DNA of 64,000 bases from Halomonas litopenaei (GCF_017303055.1 NZ_JAEKJT010000001.1:248001-312000), one strand, 5' to 3'; shown: positions 8,333 to 17,333, counted from the stretch's first letter. Program-made: numbers and translations. The notes: generated by a model not told the origin, from the letters alone.

Positions 8333-9085
8333 ATGAAAGTACTCGTCGCGGTCAAACGCGTCATTGATTACAACGTCAAGATTCGCGTCAAGCCGGACGG
8401 CAGTGATGTGGACCTGACCAACGTCAAGATGGCCATGAATCCTTTCTGCGAAATCGCCGTGGAAGAGGCCGTCCGACTCAAGGAGCAGGGCGTAGCGACC
8501 GAAGTCGTGGCGGTGACCGTTGGTCCCAAGGCGGCCCAGGAGCAGCTTCGCACCGCCTTGGCGTTAGGAGCTGACCGTGCCATTCACGTCGAGAGCGACG
8601 AGCGAGTGGAATCCCTGGGCGCCGCCAAGGCGCTGGCCAAGGTGGTCGAGAAGGAGGCGCCGCAGCTGGTGATTCTCGGCAAGCAGGCCATCGATTCCGA
8701 CAACAACCAGACCGGCCAGATGCTGGCGGCCCTGACGGGCATGCCTCAGGGTACCTTCGCGTCCGCGGTGGAAGTGGAAGGTGAGACACTGAAGGTGGTG
8801 CGCGAGATTGACGGCGGACTGCAGACCGTTGCGCTCAAGCTGCCGGCCGTCGTGACGACCGACCTGCGCCTGAACGAGCCGCGCTACGCCAAGTTGCCTG
8901 ACATCATGAAGGCGAAGAAGAAGCCCTTGGACGTGCTGACCCCGGCAGAGCTCGGAGTCGAGGTGGCCAGCGGGCTTACCCTGGTCAAGGTCGAGCCGCC
9001 GGCCGAGCGCCAGGGCGGTGTCAAGGTAGGCTCCGTGGATGAGCTGGTCGACAAACTGAAGAACGAAGCGAAGGTGATTGCATGA
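8333..9085 (+). CDS. etfB: Electron transfer flavoprotein beta subunit
   Basis: A 250-residue protein with the standard EtfB N-terminus [20 protein letters not shown] and the AMP-binding fold region [19 protein letters not shown]; the segment [19 protein letters not shown] is a family signature. With EtfA it forms a soluble FAD/AMP heterodimer that accepts electrons from acyl-CoA dehydrogenases and other flavoenzymes. ATG 8333 was chosen over upstream in-frame codons because it begins the conserved sequence and has GAGGA spaced 6-7 bases upstream. Its TGA overlaps the etfA ATG. Confidence 0.96.
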   Translation: MKVLVAVKRVIDYNVKIRVKPDGSDVDLTNVKMAMNPFCEIAVEEAVRLKEQGVATEVVAVTVGPKAAQEQLRTALALGADRAIHVESDERVESLGAAKALAKVVEKEAPQLVILGKQAIDSDNNQTGQMLAALTGMPQGTFASAVEVEGETLKVVREIDGGLQTVALKLPAVVTTDLRLNEPRYAKLPDIMKAKKKPLDVLTPAELGVEVASGLTLVKVEPPAERQGGVKVGSVDELVDKLKNEAKVIA

Positions 9086-10008
9086 GCATCCTGGTTCTCG
9101 CAGAACATCATGACGGTCAGCTGGCTGACGCCACCGCCCACGTGGTTGCTGCTGCTCAGGCCATCGGTGGCGACATCGATGTGCTGGTGGCGGGTCAGGA
9201 TCTGGGCAGTATTGCCGAGGCAGCGGCCAAGCTGGACGGCGTGGCGCGGGTGCGGGTAGCCGACAGCGAGGTCTTTGCCCATCAGCTGGCCGAGCCTCTG
9301 GCGGACCTGTTGGTCTCCCTGGCGGATGATTACAGTCACGTTCTGGCGGCGGCCTCCACCACCGGCAAGAACGTGCTGCCGCGCTTGGCGGCATTGAAGG
9401 ACGTTGCGCAGATCTCCGAGATCATCGCGGTGGAAAGCGCCGATACCTTCAAGCGCCCGATCTACGCAGGCAACGCGATCGCGACCGTCCAGAGCGGCGA
9501 CGCGCTGAAGGTGATTACCGTTCGTTCCACCGCCTTCGACGCCGTGGCGCAGGAAGGCAGTGCCAGCGTGGAAGCAGTCGACGCCGCTGTCGATAACGCA
9601 CTGTCGAGCTTTGTCGGCGAGGAGCTGGCCAAGAGCGACCGTCCCGAGCTGGGTGCCGCACGAGTGGTCGTCTCCGGCGGCCGCGGTATGGGAAGCGGCG
9701 AGAACTTCAAGATTCTCGATAGCGTTGCCGACAAGCTGGGTGCTGCCATCGGTGCCTCGCGTGCGGCCGTGGATGCGGGCTTTGTCCCCAACGACATGCA
9801 GGTCGGCCAGACCGGCAAGATTGTCGCGCCGGATCTGTACATTGCCGTAGGCATCAGTGGCGCCATTCAGCACCTGGCGGGGATGAAAGATTCCAAGGTC
9901 ATTGTGGCGATCAACAAGGATGAGGAGGCCCCCATCTTCCAGGTCGCTGACTACGGCTTGGTGGCGGATCTGTTCGAAGCGATTCCGGAGCTCGACAGCA
10001 AGCTGTAA
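9082..10008 (+). CDS. etfA: Electron transfer flavoprotein alpha subunit
   Basis: A 308-residue EtfA. The C-terminal FAD-binding half contains [14 protein letters not shown], the conserved [20 protein letters not shown] stretch and [21 protein letters not shown]. It overlaps etfB by four bases (ATGA), so the two subunits are translationally coupled, and a strong terminator follows 26 bp after the stop. Together with the divergent ETF-QO it completes the route from dehydrogenases to ubiquinone. Confidence 0.96.
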   Translation: MSILVLAEHHDGQLADATAHVVAAAQAIGGDIDVLVAGQDLGSIAEAAAKLDGVARVRVADSEVFAHQLAEPLADLLVSLADDYSHVLAAASTTGKNVLPRLAALKDVAQISEIIAVESADTFKRPIYAGNAIATVQSGDALKVITVRSTAFDAVAQEGSASVEAVDAAVDNALSSFVGEELAKSDRPELGAARVVVSGGRGMGSGENFKILDSVADKLGAAIGASRAAVDAGFVPNDMQVGQTGKIVAPDLYIAVGISGAIQHLAGMKDSKVIVAINKDEEAPIFQVADYGLVADLFEAIPELDSKL

Positions 10009-10033
10009 GCGCATTTTCTGTGCGCCTGGTACG

Positions 10034-10066
10034 ACGCCGCGGCCATTGGGCCGCGGCGTTTTTTTT
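10034..10066 (+). terminator. Rho-independent terminator of etfBA
   Basis: A 10-bp G+C-rich stem (CGCCGCGGCC with GGCCGCGGCG, 4-base loop) is followed by eight T residues. Confidence 0.93.
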
Positions 10067-10417
10067 GGCGCTGGCGCCGCAGCAGGGGACGGGCTCAGCA
10101 GCGGGGGCAGATCGCGTGGCCTGCTGTACCCGAGGCTCCTGCGGGGACGACAGGACAGCCGGCAGCGCTCCTGGAGGCTTGCCGGATGTCTGCAGGCTCG
10201 GCCTAGGCTGTGCAGCACCGCAACTCCAGGGGATGGCGTTTGGCGATTGATGCGCCGACGGTCCTGGGCTGGAGGGGCATCTGGACAGGGGGAAGCGGGG
10301 TATGTCCTTGTCTCGCATTGATAACTATTCGTGTTTCGGGTACTGTCTCTGCATTTGACGCGGCACGTCGATCCGACCGGGATGCGGCGAGCGAGACGGT
10401 ATGGCGGAGGCCGAGGA
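10067..10417. other. Intergenic region before the TonB2-type operon
   Basis: About 350 bp without a convincing gene. The first 240 bp shows no signal I can defend; the end nearest the operon holds a promoter-like pair and the ribosome-binding site GGAGG at 10406-10410. Confidence 0.5.
10318..10346 (+). promoter_or_regulatory. Candidate sigma-70 promoter of the TonB2-type operon
   Basis: TTGATA and TACTGT are separated by 17 bp, with the start codon of the first gene about 70 bp downstream. The -35 is near consensus and the -10 is weak. The A+T-rich TGATAACTATT over the -35 looks like half a Fur box, but the second half is poor, so iron control is only a possibility. Confidence 0.4.
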
Positions 10418-11233
10418 ATGGCGAAGACAGATCTGCGGGCATGGCTCAATGTCGGCACGGCAAGCTCAGGGCGAGCGGCGGTCAGCGCAGTGGCGTTGAT
10501 GGTGGGGCTCGGCGTGAGTGGGGCAGCATGGGCGCAGTCAGAGCAGGCCAGTGGCGATGGTGAAGCCTTGGAGGCGCAGCGCACTCAGGCCGAACTGCAG
10601 CAGCGTATCGACGCTGCCGACGAAACGGTTCGCGAACGCATCGCCGAGCTGCGTCAGGCCGAACAGGAAGCGGAGCGTCTGGCGGCTTACAACGATTCGC
10701 TGGCGCCCCAGCTCGAGCGGTTGGCCACTACTCTGGACGAGCGCCGGGCGGGCATGGCCACCATGTCGGCGACCAGAGAAGCCTTGCCGGGTGTGCTCAG
10801 CGAGATGACCGAGCGTCTGGACCGATGGGTAGAGCAAGACATTCCCTTTCTGCACAGCGAGCGTAGCGCCCGGGTGACATCACTCGAGAACAGTCTGTCG
10901 AGCCCACAGCTGTCTAGCGCTGAAAAGCTGGAGCGGGTGGTCGCGGCCTGGCAGGCCGAATTGGCCTATGGGCGCGAGCTGGATGCATGGCGCGGCACCC
11001 TTGAGCAGGCAGATAGTCGTCGCGAGGTGGACTATCTGCGCCTGGGGCGGGTCGGCTGGTACTACCTGACGCCTGACGGCCATGAGGGCGGGGTGTGGCA
11101 GCAGGGCGAGTGGCAGCCTTTGAGCGCCGCGCAGCGCGATCAGGTCGAGAAGGGCATGCAGATTGTTCGTGATCAGCGTGCCCCGGACTTGCTCGAACTT
11201 CCCCTGTCACAATTAGGCGAGGAGGCCAACTGA
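10418..11233 (+). CDS. DUF3450 periplasmic protein of the TonB2-type system
   Basis: A 271-residue exported protein. Residues about 1-40 form a signal peptide ending AAWAQS; residues 50-150 are a charged coiled coil (repeated E/R/Q heptads); the C-terminal half has WYYLTPDGHEGGVW, typical of DUF3450. In Vibrio TonB2 loci a DUF3450 gene sits directly before ttpC, as here. The ATG at 10418 was chosen for its GGAGG ribosome-binding site and because it precedes the signal peptide. Its TGA overlaps the next ATG. Role inferred: periplasmic partner of the TtpC/ExbB/ExbD complex. Confidence 0.85.
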   Translation: MAKTDLRAWLNVGTASSGRAAVSAVALMVGLGVSGAAWAQSEQASGDGEALEAQRTQAELQQRIDAADETVRERIAELRQAEQEAERLAAYNDSLAPQLERLATTLDERRAGMATMSATREALPGVLSEMTERLDRWVEQDIPFLHSERSARVTSLENSLSSPQLSSAEKLERVVAAWQAELAYGRELDAWRGTLEQADSRREVDYLRLGRVGWYYLTPDGHEGGVWQQGEWQPLSAAQRDQVEKGMQIVRDQRAPDLLELPLSQLGEEAN

Positions 11234-12786
11234 TGTTCTCTCCGATGAATGGCTCTCGTCATGGCGACGCCCACACCCGTAATGCGGGGGGAGTCGTGTC
11301 CCGCCCGTCCATGGCACGGTGCCGCACAGCGTTGGTGGCGGCGCTGTTGTCGACCGTCTCGCTGGCGGCGACTGCGCAGCAGAATAATGAGCAAGCGCAG
11401 CAGAATAATGAGCAAGCACAGCAGGATAATGGCCAGGCGCAGCAGGATAGTGAACAGACGCAAGTCGGCGAGCTGCCGCTCGCCACGTTCAAGCTAGAGC
11501 GTGAGGCCGCAGAGGCACGTGATCGAGAGCGCCTGGCTGGGCTCGTAGATGACAGCGAGGCGCTTGCCGCCGCTCTTGCGGACGCGCAGCAGCGCCGCGA
11601 CGCCGCCCGCGCCGAACGTGAGCGGCTGGAGTCCGACATGGCCGAGACTCGCGCTGCGTTGGACGAGATCTCCGCCGCGCGAGACGCCGAGGGAGGAGAC
11701 TTGACCGCGGTATTTTCCGCGGTGGCAGGTGCCACTGGCGAGCTACGAGATGAGCTGGGCCAGAGCTGGCTGACGTTAGGTGCCGAGACAGCGTTGCCGC
11801 CGCGTCTCGACGATGAGGCGATTCTCACCGTCCAGCATATCGAGGCGCTTGCCGATAGCCTGATGGGCATGACCGCAGAGACTGCCAAGGTGCGTCAGAT
11901 AGAAGCGCCGGTGGCGGCATCCAATGGCGAGGTCGCCAGTCGTCCGGTGACCCGGGTGGGTGATCTGATGGCATTTTCTCAGGGCGAGCTGCTGGAACGG
12001 GTTGGCGAAGAGGGTCGCCTGGCGGCGGTGGAGCACACGCCGACGGCGGTGCGTAAAGCACTGACCGCCTACCAGGCCGGGGAGTCCGCCAACCTGCCCG
12101 TCGACCCTGCTGACGGTCGCGTTGTCGAGGCACTGTCGCGACAGCCCAGCCTGGTTGAGCGCTTCCACCAGGGCGGAGCGGTCGGCTATGTGGTCGTGGC
12201 GCTTGGCGTGCTGGGGCTGCTGGTAGCGGTTGGCCAGTACCTCTATCTGCTGAGGGTCAGCGTGACGACTCGACGTCAGCTTTCCAGCATGGAAAGCCTG
12301 CGCTCCGACAACCCGCTCGGGCGCGTGCTGTCCCGTTTCCACGCCTTTGGTGCAGATCATGCGCCCGAGGCGCTGGAGGCGCGCCTGGACGAGTGTCTGC
12401 TGGCGGAACAACCTCGCCTGGAGCGCGGCCAAGCGCTGGTCAAGATGCTGGCGGCGGTGGCCCCGTTGCTCGGCCTGCTGGGTACGGTGACGGGCATGAT
12501 CGTGACGTTTCAGTCAATCACGGTGTTTGGTACTGGAGATCCCCAGCTGATGGCGGGGGGGATCAGCCAGGCGCTGGTGACCACCGTGCTGGGCTTGATC
12601 ACTGCGGTGCCTCTGCTGTTTGCCCACACTGCGCTGGCGTCACGTTCACGCTCGCTGATCGGCACGATGGAAGGAAAGGCCAGTGCCGTGTTGGCTGACC
12701 GTCTGGAAACTCGCGCGGCGCCGGTGAGTGGGACCTCCACACAGCAGCAAGGAAGCAGGCAGCATGCCGACTCACCCCTGGCTTGA
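11233..12786 (+). CDS. ttpC: TtpC-like MotA/TolQ/ExbB proton channel protein with large periplasmic domain
   Basis: A 517-residue fusion. An N-terminal signal sequence (about 27-49, ending ATAQQ) leads into four near-identical 7-residue repeats rich in Q and N, then a long coiled coil (about 80-160). A membrane segment VVVALGVLGLLVAVGQYLYL lies near residue 325, and the C-terminus (about 400-490) is an ExbB domain with LLGLLGTVTGMIVTF. TtpC proteins are essential for Vibrio TonB2 systems, where they couple ExbB2/ExbD2 to TonB2. The repeats are encoded by a 21-bp tandem array, an unusual feature for this family. Confidence 0.88.
   Translation: MFSPMNGSRHGDAHTRNAGGVVSRPSMARCRTALVAALLSTVSLAATAQQNNEQAQQNNEQAQQDNGQAQQDSEQTQVGELPLATFKLEREAAEARDRERLAGLVDDSEALAAALADAQQRRDAARAERERLESDMAETRAALDEISAARDAEGGDLTAVFSAVAGATGELRDELGQSWLTLGAETALPPRLDDEAILTVQHIEALADSLMGMTAETAKVRQIEAPVAASNGEVASRPVTRVGDLMAFSQGELLERVGEEGRLAAVEHTPTAVRKALTAYQAGESANLPVDPADGRVVEALSRQPSLVERFHQGGAVGYVVVALGVLGLLVAVGQYLYLLRVSVTTRRQLSSMESLRSDNPLGRVLSRFHAFGADHAPEALEARLDECLLAEQPRLERGQALVKMLAAVAPLLGLLGTVTGMIVTFQSITVFGTGDPQLMAGGISQALVTTVLGLITAVPLLFAHTALASRSRSLIGTMEGKASAVLADRLETRAAPVSGTSTQQQGSRQHADSPLA
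11377..11460. repeat. In-frame tandem repeat, 4 units of 21 bp, within ttpC
   Basis: Four 21-bp units, the first two CAGCAGAATAATGAGCAAGC plus one base, encode QQNNEQA, QQNNEQA, QQDNGQA and QQDSEQT directly after the signal peptide. The frame is kept because the unit is a multiple of three. It forms a flexible polar linker. Confidence 0.92.
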
Positions 12787-13303
12787 GCCCCTTTATTGGC
12801 TAGTCGACGCCGGTGGGCCAGTGCTGGTGGGTATCGCCGTGGTCGCCATGCTGCTGTTTTCGGTCGGGCTCGAGCGCTGGTGGTTTTTCCGCTTTCACTA
12901 TCGCCCCGCGCGGGCCGCGCTGATGCGGCGCTGGGTAGAACGTCATGATCATGTCAGCTGGAGCGCTCGCACCCTGCGTGAGACCTGGGTGACGGAGTTG
13001 ATTCGGCGTCTGCGTGGACCGCTTCCCTGGCTCAAGCTGCTGGTGGTGATCTGCCCGCTGCTGGGCCTTCTTGGCACGGTGACCGGCATGATCACGGTGT
13101 TCGACAGCCTGTCCCTGGCGGACAGCAATCAGGCCCGAGCCATGGCGGATGGGGTGGCGAGAGCGACGCTCCCGACGTTGACCGGCATGGCGGTGTCCGT
13201 GGTTGGCCTGCTGTTTATCACACGACTCGAACATATCATCCGGCGCGAGGATCAGCGGTTGCATGATCGCCTGGCCCGTGCCGCGGAGGACGCACATGCG
13301 TAG
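12764..13303 (+). CDS. exbB: ExbB-type proton channel subunit (TonB2 system)
   Basis: A 179-residue MotA/TolQ/ExbB family membrane protein with three hydrophobic segments: near residues 13-33 (VLVGIAVVAMLLFSVGLERW), 100-120 (CPLLGLLGTVTGMITVFDSL) and 140-160 (TLTGMAVSVVGLLFIT). With ExbD it forms the proton-driven motor that energises TonB. ATG 12764 overlaps the end of ttpC by 23 bp and has AAGGA upstream; an in-frame extension of 12 residues adds nothing conserved. It overlaps exbD by 8 bp. Confidence 0.92.
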   Translation: MPTHPWLEPLYWLVDAGGPVLVGIAVVAMLLFSVGLERWWFFRFHYRPARAALMRRWVERHDHVSWSARTLRETWVTELIRRLRGPLPWLKLLVVICPLLGLLGTVTGMITVFDSLSLADSNQARAMADGVARATLPTLTGMAVSVVGLLFITRLEHIIRREDQRLHDRLARAAEDAHA

Positions 13304-13706
13304 ACGTCGACTGTCCGCCGGCGCCGAAGAATCCAGCGAGGTCAATCTGACCCCCATGCTGGATGTGGTCTTCATCATGCTGATCTTCTTCATCGTCACC
13401 ACCAGCTTCATCAAGGAGAGTGGTGTCGAGATCGAAAGGCCAGAGTCATCGGCCGCGTCGGCAAGGCCTGACGTGCAGGTGCTGGTGGCCATTACTCCGG
13501 AGGGAGCCCTCTGGGTCGATGGGCAGCCCGTGGACATTCACCGTGTAGGCACGACAGTGGCCGGCATGCTGTCTGATGACGGTTCCGTGGTGATACAGGC
13601 GGATCGTAACGCGGCGACCGGTGTGCTGATCGAGACCATGGACCGTTTGCGTGATGCTGGCGTGGACAAGGTCGCGGTAGCGGCGGAGAGGAGCTCCGAC
13701 GCATGA
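13296..13706 (+). CDS. exbD: ExbD-type energy transducer subunit
   Basis: A 136-residue ExbD/TolR protein. The signature VNLTPMLDVVFIMLIFFIVT at residues about 17-36 contains the single membrane helix and the conserved aspartate used for proton transfer. The rest is the periplasmic domain. The start has GGAGGA 5 bases upstream and overlaps exbB; the stop overlaps tonB by 4 bp. It works with ExbB and TtpC to power TonB. Confidence 0.94.
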   Translation: MRRRRLSAGAEESSEVNLTPMLDVVFIMLIFFIVTTSFIKESGVEIERPESSAASARPDVQVLVAITPEGALWVDGQPVDIHRVGTTVAGMLSDDGSVVIQADRNAATGVLIETMDRLRDAGVDKVAVAAERSSDA

Positions 13707-14515
13707 GGCGAGTGGTAGCCCTGATCGCGGGAGGCCTGTTGACGCTGGCACTGTTTGCGCTGCTGGCACTCCTGGTGTTGCCGCCGGAGTCGGAGCCTGA
13801 GCTGAGAGAAGAGATCACGCTGTCGCTGGCCGAGCCGGTGGCACCCCAGGCAGAGGCGCCGGCGGAGTCATCAGCGGCATCGTCGGCAGCGCCACCGCCG
13901 CCGCCCCCGGTGCAGGCCGCACCAGCGCCACCTGCACCGGCGCAATCGGCAGTCAGCGAAATACGCTTGCCGGACCCGGAAGTGGTGCCGCCCAAGCGGG
14001 AGGTCCAGACCCTGGACAGTCGCTTGCCGGAGCTGACAGAAACGCCGCCGGAGCCCAAGCCGCAGCCGCGACCAGAGCCGCGACCAGAGCCTCAGCCTGA
14101 GCCCCAACCTCGCCCCGAGCCGACACCGCAGCCGGTGGCGACCCCGGCACCTTCGCCTTCGCCTGCGCCCACCCAGGCGTCCAGCGGCAGCGGCAGTGCC
14201 GCCAGCGCGGGGGCCGGGGCAGCAGCGCCCGCGTCCAATGAGCCGGTCGATGTGGGGACGTCAGCCCGTGCCACGCGCAAGGTGCCGCCGGAGTATCCGC
14301 GTCGGGCGCAGCGTCGGGGACTCGAAGGTTACGTGGTCATGCAGTTCATTATTCGTTCCGACGGCAGCGTCGATCGCGGCAGCATTCAGGTGGTCGATGC
14401 CAGTCCACGAAGAGTGTTTGAGGACGCCGCACGGCAAGCCATTGCAGGCTGGCAGTTCGAGACAGCCTCCGGCCTGCGCCGGGCGCGCCAGCGTCTCGAG
14501 TTCCAGTTGAGGTAA
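13703..14515 (+). CDS. tonB: Energy transducer TonB
   Basis: A 270-residue TonB. An N-terminal membrane anchor (LIAGGLLTLALFALLALLVL, about 8-27) is followed by a periplasm-spanning proline-rich region with PEPKPQPRPEPRPEPQPEPQ at its heart (about 60-155), then the TonB C-terminal domain starting at VPPEYPRRAQRRGLEGYVV and ending GWQFETASG. It transmits proton-motive energy to TonB-dependent outer-membrane receptors for siderophores, haem or cobalamin. The A/S/G-rich stretch before the C-terminal domain is low-complexity. No receptor gene is nearby, so its receptor set is unknown. Confidence 0.93.
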   Translation: MRRVVALIAGGLLTLALFALLALLVLPPESEPELREEITLSLAEPVAPQAEAPAESSAASSAAPPPPPPVQAAPAPPAPAQSAVSEIRLPDPEVVPPKREVQTLDSRLPELTETPPEPKPQPRPEPRPEPQPEPQPRPEPTPQPVATPAPSPSPAPTQASSGSGSAASAGAGAAAPASNEPVDVGTSARATRKVPPEYPRRAQRRGLEGYVVMQFIIRSDGSVDRGSIQVVDASPRRVFEDAARQAIAGWQFETASGLRRARQRLEFQLR

Positions 14516-14547
14516 CGCCGGTGATGAAACCAGCAAGCGAGGTAGCC

Positions 14548-15702
14548 ATGTCGACAACACCGCTGGCGGGACGAGCCCTGCGCAGGTTGCTGTCCATTGC
14601 AGTGGGGGCAGCGCTGCCTGTTGCAGCGTCGACCGCGCTAGCCGCACCGACCCTGTCAGGGGGCATCATTGCCGATCTCAAGGGGCTCGAGCAGCAACTT
14701 GCAGATGATCCATCTGCAGTTGAGGACAAGGCCGAAAGCCAGGCTCAGCGGCTCAGTGCCGGCAATGCGGCGGATCGCTGGGCGGCTGCCTTGTACCTGC
14801 AGCTTGCGGCAGGTGCCGAGTCCGCCCAGGGGCGGCATCAGCAGGCCGCACAACATCTTGCCGCAGCACGGGAACTCGACGGAATAGAGGCGCAGCAGCG
14901 TGACCGCTGGCAGCGCCAGGAAGCCGAACTGCGCATCCAGGCAGGCCAGTCGTCTCGCGCGGCGGTGCTGCTCGAGGACTGGCTCCAACGCCATCAGGAC
15001 AGCGATGCACTGTGGCTGATGGCCGAACTGGCCGCCGAGCAGGAAGCGTGGGACGAGGCCGCAGACTGGGTCGAGCGGGCCAGGCATCAGGATGCCGACC
15101 CGACGGCTGAACGCCGGCAGTTCGCCGGCGCCGTCATGCAGCGCAGCGGCCGGCTGGATCAGGCATTGGCGGACCTGGAGGCTGCCTTGGCTGATCACCC
15201 CGCCAATAGCGAGGGCTGGCGGCGCGCGGCGGCCATGGCTCAGCGTCTGGGACAGCCGCAGCGGGCTGCTGCATTGTGGGAGTCTGGCTGGCGCCATGGT
15301 GCGCTATCCGGGAGTGATGACCTGGAGCAGCGCATCCAATTGCACCTGGCGGCAGGTACGCCCGCCCGCGCGGCTGAGCTGCTGGCCATGGCCATTGAGC
15401 AGGGTGTCCTCGAGGCCACCGAGAGCCGTCAGCGCCAACTGGCCGAAGCCTGGTTTCGTGCCCGCGATCGCCAGCGTGCCCTGGCCGCCTGGCAGGCATT
15501 GGCCAGCGACCATGACCGGGGTAGCGACTGGCTGCGCTTGGGACAGATTGCCGCAGCCTGGGGCCAGGAGTCCGTCGCGGTAGGGGCGCTGAAGCGAGCG
15601 CTCGAAAAAGGAGAAACCGACGCAACGTCTTGGTTGGCGGCACTTTCCGAGGAGACTCCACCAGCGGACGAAGGCTCTGACATGGGCGGCACAGACAGCT
15701 GA
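14548..15702 (+). CDS. TPR-rich exported protein of the TonB2-type operon
   Basis: About 384 residues: a signal peptide (hydrophobic stretch ending STALAAPT) followed by alanine-rich helical repeats with the W/L/A/Y spacing of tetratricopeptide repeats. Vibrio TonB2 loci also end with a TPR gene, and co-transcription with tonB is likely because the gap is only about 30 bp. I chose ATG 14548 for its GAGG ribosome-binding site; ATG 14524, with the same frame, would add 8 residues and cannot be excluded. Function is presumably periplasmic scaffolding; unproven. Confidence 0.82.
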   Translation: MSTTPLAGRALRRLLSIAVGAALPVAASTALAAPTLSGGIIADLKGLEQQLADDPSAVEDKAESQAQRLSAGNAADRWAAALYLQLAAGAESAQGRHQQAAQHLAAARELDGIEAQQRDRWQRQEAELRIQAGQSSRAAVLLEDWLQRHQDSDALWLMAELAAEQEAWDEAADWVERARHQDADPTAERRQFAGAVMQRSGRLDQALADLEAALADHPANSEGWRRAAAMAQRLGQPQRAAALWESGWRHGALSGSDDLEQRIQLHLAAGTPARAAELLAMAIEQGVLEATESRQRQLAEAWFRARDRQRALAAWQALASDHDRGSDWLRLGQIAAAWGQESVAVGALKRALEKGETDATSWLAALSEETPPADEGSDMGGTDS

Positions 15703-15765
15703 GCGATCGCCGCCCGCAGCGCGATTGGGTTGTCGACGATCAACGTTCAACCGTAGACTTTGCGC

Positions 15766-16101
15766 ATGAAAACACTTCGAAGCCCTTTATTACTGGTCGT
15801 TGTTCCAACGGCTGCGATTATCGTGCTGGCGGCGGCGATCTTTGGCTCCCAGGCGCTGTCGGACAGTCGCCTCGATGACGACGCTCGGCGCGCCTTGGCC
15901 TCGGCGCTGGGCACTTCCTCTTCCATCGAGCTGGCTCAGTTGCAGGAAGTACGCTATGGCTACGGTCTATGCGGCTCCTATCGCCTGTCACCCGAGCAAG
16001 GGTTTGCGTCCTTCTACATGGACACCACGACGGGGGACGTGGAGCTAGACGTCAATTCTCGTCGTTTCAACACGCATTGTGGTCTGTCAGCGCTCTGCTG
16101 A
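15766..16101 (+). CDS. Small exported or membrane-anchored cysteine-containing protein, unknown function
   Basis: A 111-residue protein I do not recognise. Residues about 10-30 are hydrophobic (LLVVVPTAAIIVLAAAIFGS), an anchor or signal peptide. The remainder is soluble, with cysteines in GLCGSY and THCGLSALC at the extreme C-terminus, which could form a disulfide or bind metal. It sits between the TonB operon and two copper-delivery genes. The stop codon lies in a hairpin (CTGTCAG/CTGACAG, 16084-16104). Start ATG 15766 fits the hydrophobic N-terminus, but no strong ribosome-binding site is visible. Confidence 0.6.
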   Translation: MKTLRSPLLLVVVPTAAIIVLAAAIFGSQALSDSRLDDDARRALASALGTSSSIELAQLQEVRYGYGLCGSYRLSPEQGFASFYMDTTTGDVELDVNSRRFNTHCGLSALC

Positions 16102-16168
16102 CAGGCGATGCAGTGCTTCCCAGGTGTCAGCCCTGATGCTGTCTCTGCCCATCGTCTGGAGTTCTCCC

Positions 16169-16606
16169 ATGCGTTTCATGTCTGCTGCTGTGTCTCTTGG
16201 TCTTGCTGGCCTGTTGCTGGCTACCCCTGTCGTTGCCGCTGAGCTGGAGATCAGTGACGCGCGTCTTCGCGTGCTGCCTGGAGACAGGCCTGGCGCCGGC
16301 TACTTCCAGCTGCATAATCCGGGCGAAGCGGCTGTCGCCGTGGTAGGCGCCGAGACCGATGCCTACAAATCGGTGGAACTGCACATGAGCATGGAACAGG
16401 ACGGCATGGCCATGATGCACGGTGTCGAGCGCTTCGAGGTGGGGCCGGGCGAGACGCGAGAGTTTGCACCGCAAGGCTACCATCTGATGTTTATGCAGCC
16501 CCAGGCGACCCTCAACGTCGGAGACAATGTCGACGTGACGCTGTTGCTGGAAGGTGGGGGAGACGTCGCGACCACCTTCGAAGTGGTGTCTCCGGCAGCG
16601 CTCTGA
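16169..16606 (+). CDS. Periplasmic copper chaperone PCu(A)C
   Basis: A 145-residue exported protein with a signal peptide ending VVAAELEI. It has the PCuAC copper-binding pattern H-x10-M-x21-H-x-M, read from the H of VELHM through the second M of MAMM to HLMFM. The family carries Cu(I) to the CuA centre of cytochrome c oxidase. Start ATG 16169 has GGAG seven bases upstream; upstream in-frame residues would bury the signal peptide. A SCO1 gene follows, forming the standard pair of CuA assembly factors. Confidence 0.9.
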   Translation: MRFMSAAVSLGLAGLLLATPVVAAELEISDARLRVLPGDRPGAGYFQLHNPGEAAVAVVGAETDAYKSVELHMSMEQDGMAMMHGVERFEVGPGETREFAPQGYHLMFMQPQATLNVGDNVDVTLLLEGGGDVATTFEVVSPAAL

Positions 16607-16736
16607 CACCTCGGGTCATCGCACGGGCTCTGGGTTGCCACGCAAGCGAGTTCCAGCGGTGGTGGCCCGCCGTCGCTTGGGTTATGACGTAGTTATTATG
16701 TAGTTATGACGTAATGATGCTAGGCATGGGGGTAGG

Positions 16737-17333
16737 ATGACGTCGTTTGGGAAGCGCGCCTTGGGGGTGTGTCTTGGACTAGGGTGGCTTGCGCTCGCGG
16801 GCTGCGAGGATGCCAATTGGCGTGGCACGGACATTTCGGAGACCATGCCGCCGTTGGACTTCGAGCTGGTCAGCGAAAGTGGCGCCGGGATCGATGAAGG
16901 GGATGTCGCCGGCGACACGGTGCTCGTCTATTTTGGCTTCACCCATTGTCCCGATGTCTGCCCGACCGCCTTGGCGCGCCTGTCCGCCGCACTGCGGGAA
17001 CTGGACGAAGCGGTTCGCGAGGATGTCACGGTGCTTTTCGTCTCGGTGGATCCCGAGCGCGATACTCCTGAGGTGCTGAAGGCCTACACCGAGGCCTTTG
17101 GCCCCCGCTTTGTCGGCGTCACCGGGGACAAGGCAGCCTTGGACGAGGTCACCAATCGTTATCGTGTCAGCTATCGACTGGGGGAGCCAGAGGCGGATGG
17201 TAGCTACGACGTTGATCATTCCAGCGCCATCTTTGCCTTCGATGCCGATGGTGATGCTCGGCTGTTGATGCGCGACAGCGACTCGGTAGAGGCCATCGCG
17301 GCGGACATTCGTCGCCTGGCGCAGCAGGGCTAG
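16737..17333 (+). CDS. SCO1/SenC family lipoprotein, CuA assembly factor
   Basis: A 198-residue thioredoxin-fold protein with a lipobox (LALAGC, residue 23 cysteine) for inner-membrane attachment. The copper/redox motif CPDVCP follows GFTHC, and the distal ligand histidine lies in VDHSSAIF. SCO proteins reduce or metallate the CuA site of cytochrome c oxidase with the help of PCuAC, whose gene is upstream. The preceding 55 bp are A+T-rich with a repeated GTAGTTATGACGTA element, a likely promoter zone. A bidirectional terminator follows. Confidence 0.93.
   Translation: MTSFGKRALGVCLGLGWLALAGCEDANWRGTDISETMPPLDFELVSESGAGIDEGDVAGDTVLVYFGFTHCPDVCPTALARLSAALRELDEAVREDVTVLFVSVDPERDTPEVLKAYTEAFGPRFVGVTGDKAALDEVTNRYRVSYRLGEPEADGSYDVDHSSAIFAFDADGDARLLMRDSDSVEAIAADIRRLAQQG

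Noticed and set aside
10314-10332. Fur box before the TonB2-type operon
   Set aside because: Only the first half (TGATAA) matches; the second half is poor, so it is mentioned only as a possibility in the promoter entry.
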